64,000 nucleotides of DNA, from NCBI GenBank assembly GCA_026075535.2, contig AP026538.1, positions 19,185,006-19,249,005 on the forward strand, given 5' to 3'. The stretch comes from Tricholoma matsutake (taxonomy: Eukaryota; Basidiomycota; Agaricomycetes; Agaricales; Tricholomataceae). The notes below the pieces were generated by a model. The model worked only from the letters and a program-made list of their open reading frames with translations. It was not told the origin of the DNA and ran no database searches. The position numbers were made by a program, and so were the translations under genes. Below, piece after piece: positions 53,574 to 63,825 of this stretch (position 1 is the first letter of the stretch; every line of letters starts with the position of its first letter).

Positions 53574-54539
53574 ATGCCATTGATAGGTCCACTATGACAG
53601 CAGAGCTCTGAAATCAAGAAATCACACTTGGACACCTCCTTCCCAAAGTCCTACGATTTTGTGAATGCCTACGAATGCCTATGAACATACAAAACAATGA
53701 AATGACACTTTGGCCACCATATTCCTATCATACTGAACCTCGAACACATGCTCCCACCATTACACACACTAATGCATTGCATCCCCGCCACCACAAACAT
53801 GAAGAAACACAACGGCTAGCAACTTAGCATGCATCGAGGCGTTTTTTGATGTATTCATGATTTATTGGAACCACAAGACAAGGAGATTTGATATATCATG
53901 TATATGGCACATTTCTTTCTTATCATTTTCTCATTTACTTCGTGATTTCGACACCTTGCTCACTGCCTCACATTTACCACATGTTTTGCCTCATGGCCTT
54001 TTACCTTTTTAGTACTATCTCTCTAAAACATATATAGTTTGGTGTATTTACTGTGGAGAAAACAGGAAATCATCTTCTCACATCGCCTATCATCTGACTT
54101 AAGGGTTTAACTCTTGAGTTTTAGTTCAGTCTTTGTCTGAACTCGCTCAAGTATTCTGCAAACTACATCGTTTCACCACATAGTTTCTCGAAACTCACAT
54201 CACATTGTCTACCTACCGTGTCATTGTCTCTTACCTCACTTTCAACTATTGTCACCATCTCCCGAACCTGTGAAACCATTCCGGAGATTCTTGAACTCCT
54301 TCACATCACTGCTAAACTCCTTCATATCATTTCAGAATGCTTCATAGTGTTTTGCGTTACTTTGCACAGCTTCACAGAACTTTGCACAGCCTAATACTGC
54401 TTCACAACATCTTACAGTACATTTACTGGCCTTTGCATAGCACGGCGATATTCAGTACTACCTCACAACCTTTCTCTGACTTGTGTTATATCTCCTAAGA
54501 CCAGCTTAGTGGGTTTTGGTTGAGTTTCCGGGTTGAGCA
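53574..54539. other. Stretch between repeats, no recognised gene
   Basis: No gene. From 54080 to 54540 it has CTTCACA(G/C)AACTTTGC-type pyrimidine-rich repeats and the run GTGGGTTTTGG...GTTTCCGGGTTGAG (54510), also seen at 62930-62960. Confidence 0.4.
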
Positions 54540-54790
54540 TCATCACTGTATATCTATGCCAATGCCAATGCCAATGCTGAGTACTGTGTCCAACGGTATC
54601 TCTGATCTGTATATTAACATTCTTCATAGTGTATCACAAGCAAGAATTGTAAAAGTGTATTCATTTGATACTAGTACATGTTATACATACTATGAGAGTG
54701 TTTGACAGTGTCCAAACCCATATCATTTGACACACTGTATGTGTTTGATAGACCATATTATTTGGTATAGTGTAGCTTACCCATGTGAAA
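54540..54790 (+). repeat. Dispersed repeat copy with GCCAAT hexamers
   Basis: Matches 56540-56800 and, inverted, 34030-34260: GCCAATGCCAATGCC, then CTGTATATTAACATTCTTC, GTAAAAGTGTATTCATTTG and the end GTGTAGCTTAC. Confidence 0.85.
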
Positions 54791-55004
54791 TTACTTACTA
54801 CAGTGGGTTGAGAACTTTTTATGTTGATCCATACAATGAGTGTTGAGGTACTTTAACATAATAAGCATGCTGAGTTGGATTTTGTGCTGTTTGTGTTTTT
54901 GAAATAACTTGACAGAAACTTGCTATATTTACACCAACCCTTGTATGTACAATTTGGATCATTAACAGACATATTTTGAACACAAAATACTAGAAGAATA
55001 ATGA

Positions 55005-55125
55005 CATGACCAGTCCTAACTTGTCAATAACTGGGTCTGTTTGTAACTGGTTATAACCAGTCATTTAACAGCAATTTAACCAGAAATAACTGGTTAAAAG
55101 GGGTCCAGTTATGGTCCTACCTTAT
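55005..55125. repeat. AACTGG/CCAGTT-rich inverted-repeat stretch
   Basis: Contains ATAACTGG, AACTGGTTATAACCAGT and ATAACTGGTTAAAAGGGGTCCAGTTA, like the arms of the MITE at 45567. Ends are not defined. Confidence 0.4.
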
Positions 55126-55135
55126 TTGGGTCATT

Positions 55136-55603
55136 ATGTCACCAGCCTTGGTCTCGGTTACATGCCCAAAAAAAACAAAAAACTGGACTGGAGCAGACTT
55201 TAAAACACTACTTGCAGGTATTTTCCATATAAATGGTGACCATTGGATAGCAGCTATTGCAGATCTTCCCAATGAAGAGGTTTGGTATGGTGATCCAATG
55301 AAGAATGGCCAGGACTGTACTGTTACAGCTTGCATTCAGTAGTCTGCATCAAAGCATGTGATTGAAGTACAGCCAGAACAATTTGACATGAAGGACTTGG
55401 CTTCTACAGTCCAGGAACTTCACTATGATTGGTGGCAGTGTGGACTTTTCAGTCTGAATAGCCTCTTTCACTTCTACCTTCCCAATAAGAACCCTTTGCT
55501 TCATGAGGACCATTGCAAGTGTGATCTGGGAAGGATGGCAATGTTGTGCAGAATTATTGAGCACTATAACAAAGTAGTAAGTCCTATAGTTTTTAACTCC
55601 TGA
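55136..55603 (+). pseudogene. Ulp1-like cysteine protease C-terminal domain
   Basis: The frame reads LAGIFHINGDHWIAAIADLP and EEVWYGDPMKNGQD, then a stop at 55342, and continues EVQPEQFDMKDLAST and HYDWWQCGLFSLNSLFHFYL. His (GDHW), Asp (YGD), Gln and Cys (WQCG) stand in the order of the Ulp1/C48 catalytic set. Ulp1-like genes are often carried by KDZ and MULE elements. The 5' part is missing and one stop breaks it. Confidence 0.65.
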
Positions 55604-55960
55604 GTCTTAACTGATAAAGTTTTAGTATGGACCAACAGTTGAGGCACTTCCATCTGCAGGTTTCAATGTACCCTCATTTTATAACATCCTGTCATCATGT
55701 AGCCCTCCACCAAATACACCTTGGCTCAGCCCCAATCCCATCTTGGCAGTATCTGCTTCCCTTTCCTGCTTATCTGTTTCACCTGGAAAGTGCCTTGTGA
55801 AAAAGCAAAAAAAAATGGGAGGACAAAGCACCTGATACTCTCTCAGTCTTAGGGTTGCCAAAGTTCAGTTCCAAACTGACACAAAGAACCAGAACCGGTA
55901 GAACCAAACCAACAGTTCTGTTCAGTTCAGGTTTGGTCCAGCCACTGGATGTAATGGTTT
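55604..55960. other. Spacer with GAACC/GGTTC pieces
   Basis: No gene. At 55870-55945 there is a run of CAAACTG, GAACCAGAACCGG and GTTCTGTTCAGTTCAGG with inverted pieces, perhaps a degraded MITE arm. Confidence 0.35.
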
Positions 55961-56475
55961 CATTGTCCCATGATGACAACATGGCTGATCCCGCCAGTTC
56001 TCACAATTAGCTAGTACCGACATTGTTATTGTAGCTAGGATGAACACTGCTGTTTTGTTGATTTTGTTCATTCATACTCCCTGCACCTATTGTGCATCTG
56101 GTTTGCTGCTAATGTCCATTGCTGATGCTCTTGGTATATAGATTTCCACCCCAAAGTGTCTGTCTGCTGCTGCCAATGTTGATGTTGATGTAGATTTCTG
56201 TGCCGACGTGTCTGCTGATGCTGATGCTGATGGCTGTGACTATTTCATCAATGGTATTAGATTCTTACTGCACATCTATGCCAATGCCATTGCCGATGCC
56301 GAATACTGTGTCCAATGCTATCTCATAGGTCACAGATCTGTCTATTAACATTCTTCATAGTGTATCACAAGCAAGAATTGTAAAAGACCCGTTTGGTAGG
56401 TCTGCACTACATAGAATGAATTATTGCATCATTGCCCATAGCTAGGCCATACAGTCTCCTATGCACATCTATACC
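55961..56475 (+). repeat. Long direct repeat, copy 2
   Basis: Matches 53041-53573 along its length. Here it is not preceded by the gene whose last codons start copy 1. Confidence 0.9.
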
Positions 56476-56539
56476 AAGCATTGTAATTCACTATAGTACA
56501 TGCAACTAGGTCGTACTGTTATGGCAAAGTGGTGCCTGA

Positions 56540-56800
56540 TGCTGATGCCATACTTCTATGCTGATGCCAATGCCATTGCCGATGCTGTTGCCGAGTACTG
56601 TGTACGCTATCTCTGATCTGTATATTATTAACATTCTTCATAGTGTATCACAGGCAAGAATTGTAAAAGTGTATTCATTTGATACTAGTACATGTTATAC
56701 ATACTATGAGAGCATTCAACAGCATCCACCAAACCCGTATCATTTGATACACTGTATGTGTTTGATAGACCATATTATTCGGTACAGTGTAGCTTACCTA
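56540..56800 (+). repeat. Dispersed repeat, further copy
   Basis: Same order as 54540-54790 (GCCAATGCCATTGCC, TATTATTAACATTCTTC, GATACTAGTACATGTTATAC, GTGTAGCTTAC). Confidence 0.85.
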
Positions 56801-56880
56801 TGTGCAATGTCATCACTATCAACTGTCCCAGAGAGTTCGGCCAAATCAGGGAGAAGTGTACTTATGCAATGCTCTCTGTA

Positions 56881-57562
56881 TCACATCTGTGTAGTGCCTT
56901 CAGGATGAGCCCATTGCGCTTGGAGTTGTGGCCCAGGCATTAGAGTCGAGAACTGCAACCGGGGTTTCTTGAGTTCACCATTGCTGGAAGCAAGAATGGC
57001 TGGGTCATAACGAGACTCGGAGCAGATTGAACATGCTTCAAGGTGTTCAAACGGGCCTGTAAAAGCATGACAAGAATTTATGCACATGTCATGTAGAGCC
57101 AGTACAATAGCTGTGATATTTCTGATACATCGTTTTACCTGATCATAAGATAAGACATTGTCGTCGGGGTGTCTCCTAAGGATCGCAGCTTGCGCAGACT
57201 TGTGATGTGTTTCCAACAGCAAGAAATAAATCAATTGACAGTCATAAGTCGGGATCCTCACTCAAATTGATGGATTCCTTGGGTGGGTTTCTAAGGCGAT
57301 GCAGGTCATCTGGTTTGAGCTGCGAGTTATCCAGGGAAGCATTCCTTAAAGCATTGATAAAGGCTTGGGAACATCGAAGCTGTTCGAGATTTGCTACAGG
57401 ATCTGGGAAGATCGGATCTTCTAGGATATCAGTGGGCGAATCGGCTCTATCTGGACGGTTTGGGCTAGCTGACAGTTCTGTAGCAGGTCGTGACTGTTGG
57501 CTTGAAGATTGTTGAGAATCTTGCACAAGAGCGTCACTCGGAGTTGGGGAAATCGGAGTCAT
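56881..57562 (-). pseudogene. Tnp2-type (CACTA) transposase N-terminal fragment
   Basis: The first frame (57562-57242) ends FINALRNASLDNSQLKPDDL and HRLRNPPKESINL. The second (57261-56881) reads YFLLLETHHKSAQAAILRRH, DDNVLSYDQVKRCIRNIT, LHDMCINSCHAFTGPFEHLE and CSICSESRY...PRLQFSTLMPGPQLQAQW. The DMCxNSCxAFTGPF...CxxCxESRY...LGPQLQALW order is typical of Tnp2-type proteins in Agaricomycetes, a zinc-binding part before the catalytic core. The catalytic core is lost at 56881, where the dispersed repeat region begins. Confidence 0.75.
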
Positions 57563-57906
57563 GTCCGAGTCATTGATTCCAGACTAGATGTGATATGCAA
57601 TTTATGACAAAGTAGACTGCACTACACCTGAGAATCTTGAAATTCTGGTTAAATGAGAGCATCAGGTGAATTTTCACGAGGATCACTTGTACATCTCTGC
57701 TTTGTAGGTGGTTCGAGATCGTCGTCGTTGTCCCACCGCTGCCCATGAGATGATGAAGGTCTGTTTTCACCTGAATGATGCAAGTTGTGTGTAAATGGCT
57801 AGTAAGTTCGAATTATCGTGTACCTTTGTTGGAGGACAGGTTAGAAGTAACTGACTCAGATGTAAAACTCAGTTGACGGAACTTGGGTTGCGTCGGTGAA
57901 CGGGAA
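57563..57906. other. Spacer before protease-like gene
   Basis: No recognised gene. A minus-strand frame at 57570-57770 has no motif. The upstream region of the protease-like gene probably lies here. Confidence 0.4.
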
Positions 57907-58035
57907 CATGGATCCTCCTGGTGAGTCCCACCGTCTTTCCCTCGTCTGTTACACACTCACCAGCATCTTCTTTACAAGTCTTTCCGTTTACCTATGAGGC
58001 TTTGGGTAGAGCTGGCGAGTCCTTAGTCTTTTTGC

Positions 58036-59780
58036 GTGTCTATACCAAGCGACGTGTCTGTTATCCCCGCATTCGCCCTCGCCTCACAAGACAGCGATTT
58101 CACCGTTGTATCCCCTTACGCTGTCTCGGAGTACGAGAAGATTGCGTACTACAACGGCATCACCGACAACGGCGACCACCCCAACCTCCTCTACCGTTCT
58201 GATTTCTTCACCAATCCCTTCCCCAAGCCCCAGGGCAGATTCGCCCATCTCCCTTCCAAGTCGCTTCGAGAAGTCTACGACACCTCGCTCAACAAGGTCT
58301 GGCACACTGTCGGTCCCCAGATCCGCGACCTGGTGAAAGGTCGCAAGCTTCGCTATTCGTCCATCGACCCTGCTCGCTTTGTCAGCTACGGAGAGGACGA
58401 CGAGCAGACTCTCGGTCCTCCCGTCATTTGGGTCGGCGTTCATCCCAGTTCTACCTCTCCCGACACCGCCCACGATGTCTCCCAGGATATCCTTGCGCTT
58501 CTCGCGGAGAATGGAGTCCAGGATGTTGTGGTGGAGTGGCGTGAGGCCGTTCTGTCCAAGCTATCAGGTCCACCCCTCATGCGCGTTGTTGGCAGCAACA
58601 ACCCTACCCCCTACGTCCGTCGTATCTTCACTGCCGCTCTCAACATTCCCCTCGCCACCAAGGAGAGGGAGACCGATGATGCTCAGGGTAGCCTCACTCT
58701 CTTCTTCCACGAAAACAAGGACAAGCGTGGCAACCCCAGCGATAAGGTGTTGGGCGTCAGCAACTGCCACGTCCTCCGGAAGGACACCGCCGTCGACTAC
58801 GAATTCAAGGGGTCTGGCGCAGCTAAGCAGCATGTTCGTGCCAACGGAATGCGTCGCTTCCAGCAGGGCTTGGACGACATCAGGACTCTCATTGGCAACC
58901 ACGGCATAGTCGCCGAAGTCTACGTCAGAGAAATCGTCAGGTTGGAGGCGAAGCAGAACCGGGACAGGGATGACGATAGAGAGCTTCGCAAAAATCAAGA
59001 CCTCTTGCTCGAGAGGCAAGAGGCTATCGCCGAGCTCGAGGAATTCTATGGTGAGGTCAAGAACCAGTGGAGCGACATTGGTCTCCGCAACATCGGTCAC
59101 GTTCGTTACGCTAAGGCCATCTCCGTCGACATCGAGGGTGGAACACGGTATACGGAGGATTGGGGTGCTTTCGAAGTTGATGAGACGAAGGTCAAGGCCG
59201 AGTTTGAAGGCACATTTGTGGATCTGGGTGCGGTTTGACTCATTTTTATCATTTACTTTGTCTAACAGGACTTTATTCAGGAACTGACATTTCTCCCGAC
59301 AAAGTAACCGCCATGTTCTATCCTCAGAGTAATACTAGGACCGCTTTCAAGTATCCCGATGCTCGAAAGCTCAAGATCCAAGGTGTCGTCACGCGCGAGC
59401 TCCTCGCCAATCCTGACTTGTTCGACAGCGAGAACCGGCCCTGCCTTATCGTCGGGAAAGACGGTACCAAGACTGGCCTCACCTTCGGACGCTATGCAGG
59501 CATCGAGTCCTTCCTCTGCGACGAACTCGGTGTTGAGTCCATCGAACTCGGAATCTACAACTGGGGGAAGAATTCTGGCGTCTTTGCAGACAAAGGAGAC
59601 TCTGGGGCTCTCGTCTGGGACAACAATGGTCGTGTCGTTGGCCAACTCCACTCTGGCCAGTCGAAAGGCGGCTCGAGCAACTCCCATGTCACCTACGCCA
59701 CCCCTGGCTGGTGGCTCCTGGAACGTATCAAGCTCCACTTTCCTTATGCCGTCTTCTTCCGCAACACCTGGTCTGCATGA
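58036..59780 (+). CDS. Trypsin-fold serine protease-like protein, two exons at least
   Basis: An open frame from about 58022 to 59227 and, after a 53-bp intron (59228-59280, GTGCGG...TCAG), on to a stop at 59780; an acceptor at 59268 is also in frame. Catalytic candidates: His in VSNCHVLRKDT, Asp in TEDWGAFEVDE and Ser in DKGDSGALVWD, near the end as in chymotrypsin-fold proteases. The coding part is about 560 codons. A coiled-coil-like stretch, DDDRELRKNQDLLLERQEAI, lies in the middle. The start is open: position 58036 is GTG, so the true ATG must be upstream, perhaps ATGGATCCTCCT at 57907 with a GTGAGT donor, but I found no acceptor in phase. GC-richer than its neighbours. I recall the family from Agaricomycetes; substrate unknown, no signal peptide seen. 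Confidence 0.75.
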
Positions 59781-60535
59781 GAACAACATTGTTGGCCTCC
59801 TGCTCTCCATCTCCATGCTCCTTCTCTTTGAGATCACTCGTTCTGCTTTCTTGGCGCTCGGTTGTTGAACCCGAGTGATCGGAACATTTGTGCATGTCTT
59901 CTGCTTTGAGATTTTCGAAGCGGGAGCGATCTTGAAATCATAAGCGCGAGAGCATATCGAAATAGCCTTGCCACTTTGGATGTGTACTGAACATGCCCCG
60001 TTCAGACTTGATTGGGCGCAGAATCCGCATGGATACTGTATTGAAACCTGACAACGTCGAGATTAATACCACAGCGTGAGCAGAGGACTTTGTTAGGAGT
60101 AGTATGATTGAAAGGTGATGTATTTTCATTAGATGAGAGACTAGCAGTAGCTGGTTTTGAGAGAAAAGATGAAGAGATATGAACAGGTGGGTGGCAAGAG
60201 GAAGTGGAGGTTGCAGCCGGAGAGTTATGAGAGAAAGAGCCTGATAATATAGGGACAGTCGAGAACGAATGTTGATATGGAACACTATGTATATTGTGAG
60301 ATTGCCGTGCTGAGAAGGAGATCTTGACGTTGACGCGTCTGCAGATATGCGTCCAACCGTCAGTCGAGATGAGGATTATCACGGTAAACGTCTGAAATGC
60401 CGACCTTGCCGAGCCATCTCGCTTCAGTCTTGCCGTTCCCTTTGCCTTGCTTATGTTGGCATCCTTTTTTGGGGGTACCCCCTACCTACCCCACTGTGGG
60501 AGCTATGGCTGCGATCGGTGGATCTGACGCCTCTT
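59781..60535. other. Spacer without recognised gene
   Basis: No convincing gene. Minus-strand frames at 59938-60382 are Ser/Thr-rich and show no domain, apart from CSRCGINLDVVRF. The copia fragment starts at about 60536. Confidence 0.4.
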
Positions 60536-61351
60536 GACATGGAGGATAGTACCCTCAAAATCATGCAGCATCAGTATATCAAGAAGGTCCTGGAGAAATT
60601 CAGAATGACAGATTTGCACCCTGTCAGCACACCATTGGACCCTAATATCAAACTGATCAAAACGCCCGACGACGAGCACCACAATATCCCTGAATATCGC
60701 AGCGCGATCAGATCACTCATGTATGTGGCAATTGGAACGCGACCCGACATTTCATTTGCGGTACAAACACTCAGCCAGTTCATGAGCAATCCCAGACCTA
60801 CTCATTGGACTGCCATCAAACATGTATTTTAATATCTTCATGGTACTCGCAATCTCGGTATCATCTACCAAAAAAGGGGGGAAGTCGAACCCACTGCTTA
60901 TTCGGATGCCGATTGGGGATTGAACATCAATAATCGAAAATCTATTTCTGGATACTGCTTTCAGATGGCAGGTGGCCCAATCTCATGGCAATCAAAGAAG
61001 CAGCCGATGGTAGCATTATCATCAATGGAAGCCGAATACATGGCAGAAAGCCTAGCAAAGCGCCAGGTCCTATGGCTGCGAATGCTCACTTCCAAACTCA
61101 ACATTACATACTCTGGACCCACCAAACTCAATGTAGATAACCAAGGCATGATCAACTACTCCAATAATGCCATTAACCACAGCCGCACAAAACATATTGA
61201 CATCCAGCATTATTTCATACATGAGAAACTAATCTCTCACAAGATCAACATTCAGTACTGCATGACAGACAATAACCTAGCGGACATATTCACCAAGGCG
61301 TTGCCAAGACCAAAACATGAGGATCTTGTCAAGCACATAGGTATGGCATAG
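60536..61351 (+). pseudogene. Ty1/copia RT end and RNase H, 5' truncated
   Basis: From about 60540: TLKIMQHQYIKKVLEKFRMT, LHPVSTPLDPN, EYRSAIRSLMYVAIGTRPDI and SFAVQTLSQFMSNPRPTHW, the RT end of copia. After one stop at 60831, RNase H follows with TAYSDADWGLNINNRKSISG, VALSSMEAEYMAESLAKRQ, KLNVDNQGMINYSNN and RTKHIDIQHYFIHEKL and ADIFTKALP. All RNase H catalytic residues (D, E, D, D) are present. Gag, protease, integrase and the first half of RT are missing. The 3' LTR follows. Confidence 0.9.
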
Positions 61352-61365
61352 ATGTCGAGGGGGAG
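61352..61365 (+). other. Polypurine tract of copia element
   Basis: TCGAGGGGGAG directly before the LTR start TGTTGAATAAG. Confidence 0.8.
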
Positions 61366-61572
61366 TGTTGAATAAGTGATTGTAGCATTAGGCGACACCA
61401 ACACTGACACTGAATATGGTAGTAATGATGCACCCACAGATTTTAAATAGTGGGACATTCTAATTACCGATTATGATTACCGATCAATGCATCAAACACT
61501 TGTATAAATAGTCATTGTAGATAAACACAATAATAAGTCTGTTTATACTATAATCAAGTCCTCAGAGTCTCA
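61366..61572 (+). repeat. 3' LTR of copia element
   Basis: Starts TGTTGAATAAGTGATTG and ends CTCAGAGTCTCA. A TATA box (TTGTATAAATAG) lies near 61500. Length about 207 bp. The 5' copy is not in the window. Confidence 0.75.
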
Positions 61573-61617
61573 CCAAAATGGGTAAAGGGACAGACGAAGA
61601 AGAGCAGTAATGGTGAC

Positions 61618-62526
61618 ATGCAACGTACTACTTTGCATTGCAACCATTATCGCCTACCTCTTGAGCAGCATTCCATTGCAATCGACCCTGCCAACCATCG
61701 CTGCGGGAGGTTGAACAAAACTGATTGTAAAGCTCATGCAAATATCATTCGTGATCCCCAAACTGAACAGTGGAAGCTTAGTGTGGCAGATTGGAGCCAT
61801 AACCATGAACCAGAGATACCGTTAGGAGGGAATGCATCCTGGCCACTGACCAAAGAAATTTGGTCCACAATCTCCACCATGGCACCATTGCATCATCAAC
61901 AAACCTTAGCCATTCAGATATATCGCAACTTGTAAAGCAACACCCCTGGTTATGATGCCAAACACCCTCTCAAACCCTGACAGATTGGCAACATCATGAA
62001 TACTGCACGTCGCAAAGCATGCAAGAAGGTCATTGCTCTTGGTGGTGATGTCAACACCATTGTTACCTGCCTGCAAGGGTGTGTGGATCAAGGATGGAGG
62101 TTTCATCTACAAATTGATGACAAACAGGTTGTTACGGCTATTTTGTGGCAGTCACCACTACAAGTTGATCTAACGATGCGCTACTCTGATATCCTGGTCT
62201 ACAATGACACTTACAATCGGAATAACTGTGGTTATCCCCTTGGCATTGGCATCGGGATTGATAGTCATGGTAAATCATGGAATCTGTGGTATGTCATGCA
62301 TGCAAGGGAATATATCGCCTCCCTCAACTGGATCCTTCAATGCCACCTTGAAATTGTGAGAGCTCCACCCAAGGTCTTCACAAGTGACCAACATGCATGG
62401 CTCATTCTTCACATGCAGCAAACAGTCAATACCTTACACCAGGTCTCAGCACCACTTATTACAGTGCCACCAGTACAGCGAGAACCACTCCGTGGTCCCT
62501 CAAAGCAGATGACAAAGAAAACTTAG
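61618..62526 (+). pseudogene. MULE transposase fragment (FAR1-like)
   Basis: The first frame (61618-61935) is a FAR1-type zinc domain: TDCKAHANIIRDPQTEQWKL and DWSHNHEPEIP (C...H-x-H). The second (61996-62526) is the DDE core: WRFHLQIDDKQVVTAILWQS, YSDILVYNDTYNRNNCGYPL (first Asp) and PPKVFTSDQHAWLILHMQQT (second Asp). Stops at 61935 and about 61980 break it and the last catalytic Glu is not reached. It is a truncated Mutator-like element. Confidence 0.85.
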
Positions 62527-62971
62527 ATGGGAGGAACAATCCACATTGCACATATCATGTATATCTAATCTCTTACATATGTCTTAGTCCAGAAGTTTAG
62601 CGAGTTACCATGAACCTCTTCAAAAATTCCATACTATCTTCTCAAAACTATCGTTTGTCATCTATCCTCTCGAGACCTTTTTGCATCACTATTGTCTATC
62701 TCCATCGCCTTTTGAAACTATCCTCATTTTCTACAAAAGACCTCAAACTTCCTTGAACTCTTTTGAACTTTTATTGAAGCCCTTCACAGAACTTAGTACC
62801 CCTTTGAACCTCAGTGAATCTTGTTAAACCTCTTCAAACTTAGGTCTCCCACTCTTGGTTAGCAGTGGTGATATTTAGTACCACCTTGCACCATTCCTCT
62901 AACTTGTGTTATACCATCTGAGGCCTATTTGTGGGTTTTGTTTGGGTTTCTGGGTCGAGTATCATCAACAG
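62527..62971. other. Spacer with pyrimidine-rich repeats
   Basis: No gene. CTTCAAAACT/CTTTGAACTT-type repeats similar to 54300-54430, then GTGGGTTTTGTTTGGGTTTC at about 62930. This may be the 5' flank of the KDZ copy that follows. Confidence 0.4.
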
Positions 62972-63151
62972 TGGCAGTCAGCCTCGCACTCTGAGAATAC
63001 CCTTCCTGGCCCACTAGCCTATGCTAATCGCCAGCAGGCTTTATGGCATGGATTAGCATTGAGGGCTGACAATGCATTTAGATCAACAAATGCTGACCTC
63101 TATGACCAAAAACATCCTGTATTATGTAAACATGATTATCTTGATCTCTAA
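62972..63151 (+). pseudogene. C-terminal end of a second KDZ transposase copy
   Basis: The frame reads QWQSASHSENTLPGPLAYAN and RQQALWHGLALRADNAFRS, the (A)YAxRQAxLWxGLA end block of KDZ transposases. It matches the complement of 37150-37240. Only the last 45 codons remain. Confidence 0.7.
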
Positions 63152-63162
63152 CCACAATAACT

Positions 63163-63825
63163 ATGTCAAACAAACACTCTCAATCTTCAACCCTTTTTCT
63201 TTGCAATTGGGGCCAAAAGGGCTGTTCCAACTGCACACACCGGAGATTATTTGGTATGCAGAGTCCCGATTCCAGCGAGTTCTGTTGGATATCGACCAGG
63301 CAAATTTTATAAAACAACAATGGATGCAAAAAATTCTCTACTCTGAGCTTGTAAGTTGAGATCTTTTTTAAAAGGAATTAAGTAATAAGTCACTGAGAAA
63401 TATCAGATGTATGTCATGTCTTGGGTCAGCATCACCACCTCCATCAGCCTTGTGATTGATGTGCTGATCCTACATTGCTCCTTGGCTGACAGTCTGGCCA
63501 ATGTCAATTTGGAGCACCTACCCCTTGGATTCCATCCATCTCTCTTGGCCACATTGGATGATGGTGTTGCCAAGGAGAGTCTGAGCTGCCTAGTGCATTC
63601 ATATGCATGTGATTGGTGGAGACATAATAGGGAACCAGCACCAGCAGGTATTTTTAGCATCGACACCATGGATAAGTGCCTTGATAGTCATCGGCAATAT
63701 ATCCCTGCCCCTGCAATCACCGACTTGCCCATAGCCAGCCAGCAAATGATGGTCACGATTCTGAAGCTGACTGCCAATCTTGCATCAGCCTGTGGGCTCT
63801 CAAGTGAATCATCAGCAAATGCTGC
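63163..63825 (+). pseudogene. KDZ accessory gene copy cut by the telomere
   Basis: It matches the gene at 34749-37052: NPFSLQLGPKG, PEIIWYAESRFQRVLLDID, then an intron at the same place (63351-63406, GTAAGT...TCAG, 56 bp), MYVMSWVSITTSISLVIDVL, EHLPLGFHPSLLATLDDGVA and YACDWWRHNREPAPAG. One base is missing after ATGTCAAACAAA, so the first exon is shifted. The last codons, ESSANAA, run into TTAGGG and the first TAG of the array is the stop. In the internal copy the equivalent codons continue for hundreds more bases. Confidence 0.75.

Noticed and set aside
58379..59100. Overlapping frames on both strands of the protease-like gene (for example 58379-58909 and 58564-59100)
   Set aside because: GC-rich coding sequence leaves other frames open; only the 58036 frame has domain motifs and a matching second exon.
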